A program made the position numbers and the translations under genes. Below are positions 45,693 through 54,344 of a DNA stretch of 64,000 bases, one piece after another. The stretch's first letter is position 1; each line of letters starts with the position of its first letter. The DNA comes from JAAYUK01 sp964392915. Its GTDB lineage: Bacteria > Nitrospirota > Thermodesulfovibrionia > Thermodesulfovibrionales > Dissulfurispiraceae. The notes below the pieces were generated by a model, which saw only the letters and a list, made by a program, of their open reading frames with translations, was not told the DNA's origin and did not search any database. Location of the stretch: positions 21,310 through 85,309 of the forward strand of contig CAYMRS010000006.1 in the NCBI GenBank assembly GCA_964392915.1, written 5' to 3'.

Positions 45693-45760
45693 GAACCCGG
45701 GGAGATAGGGGAATATCTTTCACCTAATCTCCTTAGGACTGAACCCTGAATCCTGAACAT

Positions 45761-46612
45761 ATGGCATGGTTTAAAAAGAAAAAAGAACTGAAGACCGAGA
45801 AGAAGGTCAAGATACCGGAAGGTCTCTGGGTGAAGTGCGACAACTGCAAGGAAATCGTCTACAAGAAAGAGATCGAAAAGAACCGGCAGGTCTGTCCGAA
45901 ATGCAATTATCATTTCCGCATCAGCAGCAGGGAACGGTTGCGGATTCTTGCCGATGACGGCAGTTTTGCAGAGCTTGACGCGGATCTTGCCACCACCGAT
46001 CCGCTGGAGTTTATGGATAGCGTCCCCTATGCGAAGCGGATTGACGACAACCGCATTAAAAGCGGACTGAACGAAGCGGCACTGTATGGAGATATCCTGA
46101 TAAAGGGTTTCCCCGCTGTGCTTGCCATTATGGACTTTTCCTTCATGGGTGGCAGCATGGGCTCGGTGGTCGGTGAGAAGATCTCCCGCGCCGCGGAGCG
46201 TGCGCTTGAACGCAAGGTGCCGCTTATTACGATCGCATCATCAGGCGGAGCGCGGATGCAGGAAGGGATGTTCTCGCTGATGCAGATGGCGAAGGTCTCT
46301 GCCGCTATCGGTCGTCTGCGGGAATCTGATGTTCTCTATATTTCAGTGCTTGCGGACCCGACATTCGGCGGTGTTACCGCAAGCTTCGCGATGCTCGGAG
46401 ACGTTATAATTGCCGAACCGCGGAGCCTGATCGGCTTTGCCGGCCCGCGCGTCATTGAGCAGACAATCAAGCAGCAGCTCCCCGAAAACTTTCAGCGCGC
46501 AGAATTCCTGCTGGAACACGGAATGATAGACCTTGTGATTGAGCGCCAGGAGTTAAAGGATACTCTTGTGAAACTAATCAGCAACTTTATGCCCGGGGCA
46601 GCAGCCAAATAA
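45761..46612 (+). CDS. accD: Acetyl-CoA carboxylase carboxyltransferase subunit beta
   Basis: 283 residues; with AccA transfers the carboxyl group from biotin to acetyl-CoA, committing carbon to fatty acids. The N-terminal zinc ribbon has CDNC and CPKC, followed by the carboxyltransferase core with MGGSMGSVVGEKI near residue 128, IASSGGARMQEG near residue 155, and PTFGGVTASFA near residue 195. The trpBA-accD-folC order is common in several bacterial phyla. folC begins four bases after the stop. Confidence 0.96.
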   Translation: MAWFKKKKELKTEKKVKIPEGLWVKCDNCKEIVYKKEIEKNRQVCPKCNYHFRISSRERLRILADDGSFAELDADLATTDPLEFMDSVPYAKRIDDNRIKSGLNEAALYGDILIKGFPAVLAIMDFSFMGGSMGSVVGEKISRAAERALERKVPLITIASSGGARMQEGMFSLMQMAKVSAAIGRLRESDVLYISVLADPTFGGVTASFAMLGDVIIAEPRSLIGFAGPRVIEQTIKQQLPENFQRAEFLLEHGMIDLVIERQELKDTLVKLISNFMPGAAAK

Positions 46613-46615
46613 GCG

Positions 46616-47968
46616 ATGAGCTATTCGGCTTCGATAGACTACCTTCTCTCGCTGCAGAAACAGGGAATCAAGCTGGGCCTCGAGAAGATGCAAATGCTTC
46701 TTGGACTGCTCGGCAACCCCCAAAAGAGTTTTCACGTGATTCACGTTGCCGGAACCAACGGAAAAGGTTCTGTTTCTGCTTTCTGCTCGTCCATGCTTGC
46801 GGCGCATGGCTGCCGCACGGGATTGTACACGTCTCCGCATCTTGTCAGCTTTACCGAGCGCATCCGCATCAATGGAGCGGAAATAGCCGAATCCGAAGTG
46901 GTTGCCATAACCGAAGAGATTCGCGGGGCTCTCGATTGCCATCCGGATGTCTCTCCCCCGACCTTTTTCGAGTTTGTGACCGCGATGGCGTTTCTGTTCT
47001 TTGCGCGGAAGAAGGTCGAATGGGCGGTTGTTGAAACAGGAATGGGCGGGCGTCTTGACGCCACGAACGTGGTCGAACCTGTCGTGTCGGTGATTACGAG
47101 CATCAGCATGGATCACTGCCGGCATCTCGGCAATTCACTCGCGGAGATTGCCGAAGAGAAGGCGGGCATTATCAAGCGCGGAGTGCCGGTAGTGTCATCG
47201 TCCCAGTGTCCTGAGGTGCAGGACGTGATTGCGCAGACAGCCGCGGCCCGCGGCTGTTCCGTCGCTTTTCACGGGAGAGATTTTTTTGGCCGCGTGAAAA
47301 ATTCTTCCCTCGACGGAACGGAATTTGACTTTGTTTCCGGCAATGAAACGCTTGCAGGATGCCGGGTCTCGCTTGCCGGAGCGTTTCAGGCTGAAAATGC
47401 GGCCGTCGCGCTGCGCGCCGTTTCAACGGCGCTCGGGGTCTTGCGGAATGGCGTTCAGCCGATCTTTTCAGTGGAGAAAGCCCGTTCCGGACTGCGCGAT
47501 GCTGTATGGCACGGTCGCCTCGAGGTTGTCGACCGGGCGCCTCTGACCGTTGTTGACGGGGCGCATAACCCCGCAGCGGCTGAAGCGCTTGCAGAATTTG
47601 TCAGAAGCTCGCTTGCGGAATGCGATGTTATTCTTGTCGCCGGAATGCTTGCGGATAAAGATATCGCAGGAGTGATGCAGCCGCTCTGTTCCTGTGCCAG
47701 TTCTGTCGTCATCACGGCCCCGGACTCCTCCCGCGCGGCTGACCCGGAACTGCTCGCCTCATGCGTGCGGGAATGCGGAATGGATTGCGAGGTGGTGCCT
47801 TCGGTCCCTGCCGCGCTGGAGCATGCCCGACTGCTGTGCAGGAATCGTTCGGCATTGTCCGGAAGAGAGCCGCTGATTCTTGTCGCCGGCTCTCTGTATG
47901 TGGTCGGCGAGGCGCGCCGGGCTTGCGGGAGCGCCTCATTTCTTGGCGAGGTGCGGGAATGGCGCTGA
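46616..47968 (+). CDS. folC: Bifunctional dihydrofolate/folylpolyglutamate synthase
   Basis: 450 residues of the Mur-ligase fold: P-loop VAGTNGKGSVSAF near residue 44, SPHLVSFTERIRING near residue 72, the catalytic region ETGMGGRLDATNVV near residue 142, and ITSISMDHCRHLG. The C-terminal domain contains VVDGAHNPAAAEAL near residue 315. It adds glutamate to dihydropteroate and folates. Four bases after accD and overlapping lptD by ten bases, so it is part of the long plus-strand operon. Confidence 0.95.
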   Translation: MSYSASIDYLLSLQKQGIKLGLEKMQMLLGLLGNPQKSFHVIHVAGTNGKGSVSAFCSSMLAAHGCRTGLYTSPHLVSFTERIRINGAEIAESEVVAITEEIRGALDCHPDVSPPTFFEFVTAMAFLFFARKKVEWAVVETGMGGRLDATNVVEPVVSVITSISMDHCRHLGNSLAEIAEEKAGIIKRGVPVVSSSQCPEVQDVIAQTAAARGCSVAFHGRDFFGRVKNSSLDGTEFDFVSGNETLAGCRVSLAGAFQAENAAVALRAVSTALGVLRNGVQPIFSVEKARSGLRDAVWHGRLEVVDRAPLTVVDGAHNPAAAEALAEFVRSSLAECDVILVAGMLADKDIAGVMQPLCSCASSVVITAPDSSRAADPELLASCVRECGMDCEVVPSVPAALEHARLLCRNRSALSGREPLILVAGSLYVVGEARRACGSASFLGEVREWR

Positions 47969-50046
47969 TACTCGCCTTCTTTTCAGTGATTGTCATGCTG
48001 GCATGGCCGTCAGCAGCTCCGGCCACCACCATTACCGCGGATACACTTGAGCATTTCGAAAAAGAAGATAAATATGTTGCGGTAGGCCATGTTCGTATTG
48101 AGCGTGATGGAGCGGTGGTGACGTCTGATCGGGCGGTGCTTTTCAACAAGACCGGCGATGCTGAATTGCAGGGAAATGTTATCTATGAAGATGCGACTTC
48201 CGTAATCAATACCGAAAAAGCGCTGCTGAACCTTGACAAGAACACGGGTTCCCTTGAAAATGCAATTATTTTTTTGAAAGAGCGGAAGTTTAAAGGAGTT
48301 GCCCCCGCACCGGGGAGCGGCGTATTGCCGGCGGCGCTGCAGGGGCAGAGAAATACTATTCACTACTGGATATACGGGGATCAGATTGTCAAGCTTGCGG
48401 AAGATCGCTATTATGCCAAGAGCGCGACGATAACATCGTGTGACGCTGAACCGTGCCTCACTCCTGAAAACCTCAAGAAAAACAGGTATCTCGGAAACCC
48501 GCGGGAGGTCGCTTCGTCTTCAAGGCCCCCATGGGCTTTCCACGGAAGCAATGTTGACATTGTCGCCGGCGAGGCAATAACGTCAGGCAGCACGACGCTG
48601 CAGGCCGGCGGCGTACCGGTCATGTTTTCGCCGTATTTCCGGGCATCCCTCAGTGGCAGGGAAACGGGCTTGCTTATTCCGGGATTCGGCCACAGTTCGT
48701 TCAAGGGATTTGTTTTCAGACCGTCCTTCTTCTGGGCAATCGACGACAACAAGGACCTCACCGCATCTGTTGATTATTTCAGCAAGCTTGGCATCGGCAA
48801 GAAGCTTGACTATCGCTATCTCGATTTCGACGGCAAAGGAGCATGGTCCGTCTATCATATTAAAGACACGGATGTTCAGAGAAACTATTGGGAAATCAAA
48901 GGCGCGAGCGATATTCAGCTCTCACCCGACAGCAAAGCATATGCGGACATCAACTATATAAATCACCCCGATTTTTACCGGCGATATTCCGGAACGTCAA
49001 GCACCCGTTTCCTGCAGTCGACGGCAGAGTACTCGTCCCGAATCAGCAATAATCAGCGGGCCTATCTGATGGGACAGTATCTGATAGACCTGAACTACGG
49101 CGCATCCCTGCATGAATTGCAGAGGCTTCCCGAGTTCGGCTATGCGATGCAGCCAACCAAAGCCGGTCCCTTTGTTTTTCATCTGTCAGGCAGCGCAACA
49201 AACTTTGTCCGATCGGAAGACCCGGGCGGTCAGCGGGTTGACATAATGCCGACGCTTACGCATACGTTCGGCGATGCAGTGCGCTTCCAGCAGTCTCTTT
49301 CTCTGAGGGAGACTGCCTATTTATTCAGGAACAATCCCGCCAACAGATCAGCCGAGCATCGGGAAACGTTCGGGTATCGTGCATCCGCAAGCATACGCTT
49401 CATGAAGCCGTATGATTCTTTCACTCATGTGCTGGAGCCCTCGCTTGAATACAACCTTGTTCCGCAGACACTGTCGCTTCCCCTGCTTGATTCCGCGGAG
49501 CTGTACAACAAGATTTCGGAGCTCCGCTTCTCGCTCATGAATTACTTCCGCTTCCGGGATTCCATTCTTGCGCTGCGCCTTTCGCAGCCATACGAGGCAA
49601 ATCCCTTCGCGCGGTCAAGCCGCCTGCAGCCGACCCGGATTGAGGGGAACTATGCAGCAAAGGGATATACCGTATCATTCGATGTTGAGCATAGCTTTAC
49701 CGACGGTGAAACACAGACGGCAAACAGTCTGGTCTCCATCGAGTTTCTCCCGCGCACAAGCATTTCGGTCGGAGAGAGGTATTCAAAGGCAAGCAACCTT
49801 ATGTACTATACGTTCGGCGTCAGCACGCAGTACTTCAGGCAGTGGTTCCTGAGTGCAGCAACGTCCTATGACACCAAGGCAAAACCGAAGCTCCGCGATT
49901 TTTCGGTCACGGTGTCTCATAGTCAGCAATGCTGGGCGGTCAGTTCCCAGATCACGCGGCGGCCTGCCGGAGCAGGGCTGCCCTCCGATTTCAACTTCTC
50001 GCTGCTTCTCGAACTGAAGGGGATAGGCGTTCTGAAATTTCTATGA
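47959..50046 (+). CDS. lptD: LPS-assembly protein LptD
   Basis: 695 residues from ATG 47959. Upstream in-frame starts within folC give an arginine-rich non-signal sequence and are rejected; from 47959 there is a proper signal peptide (ALILAFFSVIVMLAW ... AAPAT). Residues ~25-140 are the OstA/LptA-like jellyroll (ITADTLEHF, VAVGHVRIERDG, GDAELQGNVIYED). The rest is a beta-barrel with alternating aromatic strands, including the conserved FSPYFR and LLIPGFGHS regions. It delivers LPS to the outer leaflet with LptE. Coupled to truB by ATGA. Confidence 0.92.
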   Translation: MALILAFFSVIVMLAWPSAAPATTITADTLEHFEKEDKYVAVGHVRIERDGAVVTSDRAVLFNKTGDAELQGNVIYEDATSVINTEKALLNLDKNTGSLENAIIFLKERKFKGVAPAPGSGVLPAALQGQRNTIHYWIYGDQIVKLAEDRYYAKSATITSCDAEPCLTPENLKKNRYLGNPREVASSSRPPWAFHGSNVDIVAGEAITSGSTTLQAGGVPVMFSPYFRASLSGRETGLLIPGFGHSSFKGFVFRPSFFWAIDDNKDLTASVDYFSKLGIGKKLDYRYLDFDGKGAWSVYHIKDTDVQRNYWEIKGASDIQLSPDSKAYADINYINHPDFYRRYSGTSSTRFLQSTAEYSSRISNNQRAYLMGQYLIDLNYGASLHELQRLPEFGYAMQPTKAGPFVFHLSGSATNFVRSEDPGGQRVDIMPTLTHTFGDAVRFQQSLSLRETAYLFRNNPANRSAEHRETFGYRASASIRFMKPYDSFTHVLEPSLEYNLVPQTLSLPLLDSAELYNKISELRFSLMNYFRFRDSILALRLSQPYEANPFARSSRLQPTRIEGNYAAKGYTVSFDVEHSFTDGETQTANSLVSIEFLPRTSISVGERYSKASNLMYYTFGVSTQYFRQWFLSAATSYDTKAKPKLRDFSVTVSHSQQCWAVSSQITRRPAGAGLPSDFNFSLLLELKGIGVLKFL

Positions 50047-50918
50047 GCTTTGTTGTCTGTCTTGATAAAGACGCCGGCATGTCATCCCACGATGCGGTTG
50101 TCAGAACAAAGAAAGCTCTCAGGGTGAAGAAGGCCGGACATGCCGGAACGCTCGACCCGATGGCCACCGGGGTTTTGCTCGTCTGCATCGGCGAGGCGAC
50201 GAAAGCCGCCGGTCTGTTCTCTGATCTTGACAAGGAATATGTCGCCACGCTCAAGCTTGGCGAGATGACTGACACGTATGATGCCGAGGGCAGGGTTATT
50301 GAGACGCATGATACCGGTGGGGTTACTGCTGATATGGTGCCTGCCTGCCTTCCGGCATTCCGGGGAGCTCTTCAGCAGGTTCCCCCGATGTATTCCGCCC
50401 TGAAGCGAAACGGGGAGCCGTTATATCAGCTTGCGCGGCGGGGGATAGAAGTGCACAGGGAGCCGCGGCCGGTAACGGTTTATGCGCTTGACCTGCTTTC
50501 CATTGCCATCCCGTTTGTTCGTCTGAGGGTCTCCTGCTCAAAAGGAACCTATATCCGCTCGCTCTGCCATGATATCGGCCTCAGGCTGGGCGTCGGCGCG
50601 CATATGACGGAATTGGCGCGCGTTCGTATTGGCACTTTTATGCGGCAGCAGTGCGTCCGCATAGAAGATCTGCCGGAACGCCCGGATGCCCGGACTCCTC
50701 TGAACACGGCGCTCGGGCATCTGCCGTGGGCCCGATTTTCCGGCCGCGGACTGGTGCGCATACGCCACGGCAATCCGGTTCCGGTCGGGGATGCCGAGAC
50801 GAGCAAACCGTTTTCTGACGCGGGCCTGACGCGGCTGCAGGATGATCAGGGCACTCTTGTCGGCATCGGGCATATCCGGTCGGGGTCGATATATGTTGAC
50901 CGGCTGTTTATTCTTTAA
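50043..50918 (+). CDS. truB: tRNA pseudouridine(55) synthase TruB
   Basis: 291 residues from ATG 50043, overlapping the lptD stop. Catalytic aspartate in KAGHAGTLDPMATGVLLV near residue 38. KEYVATLKLGEMTDTYDAEG, QQVPPMYSALKRNG and SKGTYIRSLCHDIG are conserved. The C-terminal ~60 residues (RGLVRIRHGNPVPV onwards) are a PUA-like RNA-binding domain. Makes pseudouridine in the T-loop of tRNAs. 24 bases separate it from purB. Confidence 0.95.
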   Translation: MSFVVCLDKDAGMSSHDAVVRTKKALRVKKAGHAGTLDPMATGVLLVCIGEATKAAGLFSDLDKEYVATLKLGEMTDTYDAEGRVIETHDTGGVTADMVPACLPAFRGALQQVPPMYSALKRNGEPLYQLARRGIEVHREPRPVTVYALDLLSIAIPFVRLRVSCSKGTYIRSLCHDIGLRLGVGAHMTELARVRIGTFMRQQCVRIEDLPERPDARTPLNTALGHLPWARFSGRGLVRIRHGNPVPVGDAETSKPFSDAGLTRLQDDQGTLVGIGHIRSGSIYVDRLFIL

Positions 50919-50942
50919 TTATCTGTTTTTGAAGGAGGTTGT

Positions 50943-52241
50943 ATGATTCCGCGCTATACTCGCCCTGAGATGGGGCAGCTCTGGGATCCCCAGAATCGTT
51001 TTCAGAAGTGGCTTGATGTTGAAATTGCGGCGTGCGAGGCCTGGCATGAGCTTGGTGAAATTCCGGCTGACGCGCTTGCAGTGATCAAGCGGAAGGCAGC
51101 GTTCAGTATCGACCGAATCGATGAAATCGAACGTGAAGTAAAGCACGATGTCATCGCGTTTCTGACATCCGTCGCGGAATATGTCGGTCCTGAGTCGCGC
51201 TTTGTTCACAAAGGACTCACGTCATCGGATGTCGTTGATACCGCGCTTTCTTTGCTGATGCGCGAGGCTGCGGATCGCATTATCGCAGATCTGAAGGAAT
51301 TGATGGCAGTGCTCCGTTTGCAGGCCGCCGCCTATAAGCATGTTCCGTGCATCGGGCGCAGCCACGGCGTGCATGCGGAACCGATGACCTTCGGCCTAAA
51401 ATTCTGCCTCTGGTTTGCGGAGGCGGAACGCTCGCTTGTCCGCATGCGGCGCGCCCGCGAAATCATCAATGTCGGCAAGGTTTCGGGAGCGGTCGGAACG
51501 TTTTCGAACATTCCTCCCCGCCTCGAAGAAATCGTATGCGAAAAACTCGGCCTCTCACCGGAGCCGATTGCCACACAGGTCATTCAGCGCGACCGCCACG
51601 CTGAATATATGACAACGCTTGCCCTGGTTGCGGGGCTTGTCGAAAAGATTTCGGTCGAGATCCGGCATCTTCAGCGCACGGAAGTGCGCGAAGTTGAGGA
51701 GCCGTTTTCCCCAGGGCAGAAGGGGTCGTCGGCAATGCCGCATAAAAGGAATCCTGTCGGCTGCGAGAACCTGTCGGGGCTGGCGCGCGTAGTGCGATCC
51801 AACGCGCACGCTGCGCTGGAAAACATGCCGCTCTGGCATGAGCGCGATATTTCGCATTCTTCAGTTGAGCGCGTCATTATTCCGGACAGCACAATTCTGG
51901 TTGACTATATGCTGCACAGGCTGACAGGGATTCTCCGGAATCTGCATGTCTATCCTGAACGCATGCGCGAGAATATGGAGCTGAGCTGCGGTCTGTTCAA
52001 CTCCCAGAGGGTGCTGCTCGCCCTGATTCAGAAAGGGATGACGCGGGAGGAGGCATATCTCGTCACGCAGCGCAATGCCATGGAAAGCTGGCGGACGAAA
52101 AAACCGTTTATCGAGCTGCTTCTTGCAGATGCCGATGTAATGAAGAACCTTTCAGCAGAAGAACTCAGCGCTATCTTTCAGCTCGATAACTATCTGCAGT
52201 ACGTTGACTATCTTTTTGAGCGGGTCTTTGGAAAGCAGTAG
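50943..52241 (+). CDS. purB: Adenylosuccinate lyase
   Basis: 432 residues; removes fumarate from SAICAR and from adenylosuccinate, the latter made by PurA (also in this window). Landmarks: RYTRPEMGQLW at the start, VHKGLTSSDVVDT near residue 85, RSHGVHAEPMTFG near residue 140, and the fumarase-superfamily signature GSSAMPHKRNPVGCENL near residue 262. GAAGGAGG precedes the ATG. Last gene of the trpB-to-purB operon; a strong terminator follows. Confidence 0.96.
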   Translation: MIPRYTRPEMGQLWDPQNRFQKWLDVEIAACEAWHELGEIPADALAVIKRKAAFSIDRIDEIEREVKHDVIAFLTSVAEYVGPESRFVHKGLTSSDVVDTALSLLMREAADRIIADLKELMAVLRLQAAAYKHVPCIGRSHGVHAEPMTFGLKFCLWFAEAERSLVRMRRAREIINVGKVSGAVGTFSNIPPRLEEIVCEKLGLSPEPIATQVIQRDRHAEYMTTLALVAGLVEKISVEIRHLQRTEVREVEEPFSPGQKGSSAMPHKRNPVGCENLSGLARVVRSNAHAALENMPLWHERDISHSSVERVIIPDSTILVDYMLHRLTGILRNLHVYPERMRENMELSCGLFNSQRVLLALIQKGMTREEAYLVTQRNAMESWRTKKPFIELLLADADVMKNLSAEELSAIFQLDNYLQYVDYLFERVFGKQ

Positions 52242-52416
52242 CTGAGCCTTCTGGTTTCTCTGATAAGCCGTGACGGACATCAGGCGCGTCGCGGCTTATT
52301 TTTTGAACACTCCTCTGAGCCGCTTTTTTACTGCGCAAGACACTCGCAAAATACTCAAATTGCTCATACAGTTCTGCCCTTGACGGTTCGTGTTTGCTCT
52401 CAGTATCATTCTTCAT
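52171..52416 (-). CDS. Possible small protein antisense to the purB end
   Basis: 81-residue frame whose ATG is preceded by AAGGAGA at good spacing. The N-terminal ~40 residues (KNDTESKHEPSRAELYEQFE, then YFASVLRSKK) look like ordinary charged helical protein. The C-terminal half overlaps the purB terminator and the last 71 bases of purB, where composition looks non-coding. It may be a real short gene with an eroded 3' end, or chance. No family recognised. Confidence 0.3.
   Translation of the reverse strand: MKNDTESKHEPSRAELYEQFEYFASVLRSKKAAQRSVQKISRDAPDVRHGLSEKPEGSATAFQRPAQKDSQRTADSYRAER
52263..52304 (+). terminator. Strong intrinsic terminator after purB
   Basis: A 13-bp stem (52263-52275 with 52287-52299, one G-T pair) closes an eleven-base loop and is followed by a six-T run. 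It ends the trpB-to-purB operon. Confidence 0.9.
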
Positions 52417-52556
52417 GGTGGTGTCTCCTTTCCTTTTTTGTTGATTGCACGTTCAACATTGAAAGGTTACACCGCCTAACTCAATTTACACACCTTTTGA
52501 GGATACCTCAGACGATTTCCGGGGCGCTGATTAAGAGGCGGCAGCAATAGATCTGT

Positions 52557-53276
52557 TTATGATTGCGTTTTTTTGACTCCGACATAGTTGGCAAAGTGCA
52601 GATCCGTTCCATTTTTATATCCGGAAGACCATCTTTCTGCTATGTAATTTACCAGAGGATTTGAAAGGCCATTCAAAAAAGAATAGTTCACATTATCTTC
52701 GAGGTGATGCCGCGCATGGTTTTTCTTCGGCAACAATAATCGGACACGCATAAGAAACAGAGTTGAAGGCGAATTCGAGTTGTGACACAGATAATGCGAG
52801 ACTTCCGCCAAAGAGGAAAGAACACCGAAATATACCAGACCATAGAGCAATACCGGACTCACGCCGGTCAGATTCAAAACAACAACTACAGCTGTCAGAT
52901 AAAAAGCGAGCCAGATCTTTGACCCTGTTTCTTTAAAGTAGACGACATGCAGGGGGTTGTCTTCATATCTCGGCGTCTTGTGATGCAGGTGAAATTTTGC
53001 GATTAATGGGCCGGCAAATGACTCATAGTTGTCGTTTTTGTCCATATACATATGAATCAGGCCGTTGATAAAGTCCGCCATGAAATATGCCAGGCAGAAT
53101 ACCGCAATGTGCCACCAGAAGCCAATTGAGAGCGGCAAGATGCGGTACAGTAAAAACAGTTGCAGCGTTATGTTCACGATGGAGACCAACGTGTCTATGC
53201 GTTTGTATGAAGGGTTGTTTTCATACAAACGCATAGCCTTATTAAACTGCGCCTGCTTAATCTCCAGAATCGTCAA
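52557..53276 (-). CDS. Kua/CarF-like lipid-desaturase-domain membrane protein
   Basis: About 239 residues. Three or four hydrophobic segments alternate with histidine motifs: FMADFINGLIHMYMDKND near residue 67, AKFHLHHKTPRYEDNP near residue 92, EVSHYLCHNSNSP near residue 157 and KKNHARHHLEDNVNYSF near residue 184. This is the pattern of the Kua/TMEM189/CarF (lipid desaturase) family, di-metal membrane enzymes that include plasmanylethanolamine desaturase. Plasmalogen-type or other lipid modification is inferred. Start uncertain: TTG 53276 (GGAAGGA too close) or ATG 53234, which lies in a 17-bp hairpin. The DNA looks AT-richer than its neighbours. Confidence 0.6.
   Translation of the reverse strand: MTILEIKQAQFNKAMRLYENNPSYKRIDTLVSIVNITLQLFLLYRILPLSIGFWWHIAVFCLAYFMADFINGLIHMYMDKNDNYESFAGPLIAKFHLHHKTPRYEDNPLHVVYFKETGSKIWLAFYLTAVVVVLNLTGVSPVLLYGLVYFGVLSSLAEVSHYLCHNSNSPSTLFLMRVRLLLPKKNHARHHLEDNVNYSFLNGLSNPLVNYIAERWSSGYKNGTDLHFANYVGVKKTQS
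53195..53236. repeat. Perfect 17-bp inverted repeat at the start of the Kua-like gene
   Basis: 53195-53211 is exactly complementary to 53220-53236 around an eight-base loop. On the minus-strand message it spans codons just after the TTG start and includes the alternative ATG at 53234, so folding could hide that start. Confidence 0.9.
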
Positions 53277-53408
53277 TCCTTCCCTCTATGAAGAGTGTGC
53301 CAGTGGAACGATCTGCGGTCAGGCCGAATAAGCGGGTCCAAAACAAGGGGAATTGGAAAGCGCAAAGGAGAGTGCATGCTCGGCTACATACATGTTGATA
53401 ACCTGTCA

Positions 53409-54344
53409 TCAGATTGAGGAGCCGAATGCTGAAAGGCATCGCGCTGCGAATTCTTCCCACGTGAAGCGGTGTTCCTGTGTGCCATAGTTTTCGATGGCAT
53501 ACACCGATGCTACAGCACCCATGCGGCAGGCCACATCCAGCGGTTTCCCCATCAGCATGCCCTTGATAAGCCCTGCGCGATAGGCGTCGCCTGCGCCGGT
53601 CGGGTCAATCACCTTGGCGACCGGCGCGACCGGCAGTGGAACTTCCCCTTCTCTGGTAACAATAAGCGAACCTTTTTCGCCAAGAGTGGTGATAACTGTT
53701 CCGGCATGCGAAAGCAGACCTTCCGGATTCAGGCCCGTCATCTTCATGACAAGTTCAAGCTCGTAGTCATTGACAATCAGAATAGCGCTGCCCGCAATCC
53801 ACTCCCGGAGCGCTGCTCCGCTCCACGCTGTAAGCGACTGTCCGGGGTCGCATATGAACGGAATTTTCTTCTGGCGGTATGTTGCGGCGAGCTCTGCCAT
53901 ATCGTGCAGATTGCCTGCGGCGATGATGCCGATAGATTGAGATGCGTCGGCATTGCTGAATTCAAATCTTGCCCGATGCTTCATCGCCCCGGGATTGAAT
54001 CCTGTAATCTGGTTATCTGCCTTGTCGGTCGTAATGTAGGCACCGGCGGTAAACTCCTCCTGTACAATCGTCAGGCTTTCGGTTGATATTTCGTTCTGCT
54101 TCAGCCATGCGAAGTAGGTGGCGTAATCCTTGCCGATGGTTGCAATCAGCGTCGGCTTTTCCCCGAGCAGCGCGAGCGTGTAGGCAATATTGCCGGCGGT
54201 GCCTCCCAGCTTTTCCTGCATGCCGTTCACGGTAAAACAGACATTCAGAATGTGAATCTTGTCCGGCATAATGTGGTCGGAAAACCGCCCCGGAAAGTCC
54301 ATGATGCGGTCATATGCCATTGAGCCGGATACATAAATATTCAT
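53409..54344 (-). CDS. PfkB-family sugar or nucleoside kinase
   Basis: 311 residues of the ribokinase/PfkB fold: GSMAYDRIMDFPGRFSDHI at the N-terminus, the substrate region KLGGTAGNIAYTLALLG near residue 45, and the catalytic DPTGAGDAYRAGLIKG near residue 247 with its anion hole and base aspartate. The N-terminus resembles bacterial adenosine-kinase-like members, so adenosine is a plausible substrate but not proven. The ATG follows the uvrC stop directly, with AAGGAG within the end of uvrC, so the two are coupled. Confidence 0.87.
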   Translation of the reverse strand: MNIYVSGSMAYDRIMDFPGRFSDHIMPDKIHILNVCFTVNGMQEKLGGTAGNIAYTLALLGEKPTLIATIGKDYATYFAWLKQNEISTESLTIVQEEFTAGAYITTDKADNQITGFNPGAMKHRARFEFSNADASQSIGIIAAGNLHDMAELAATYRQKKIPFICDPGQSLTAWSGAALREWIAGSAILIVNDYELELVMKMTGLNPEGLLSHAGTVITTLGEKGSLIVTREGEVPLPVAPVAKVIDPTGAGDAYRAGLIKGMLMGKPLDVACRMGAVASVYAIENYGTQEHRFTWEEFAARCLSAFGSSI

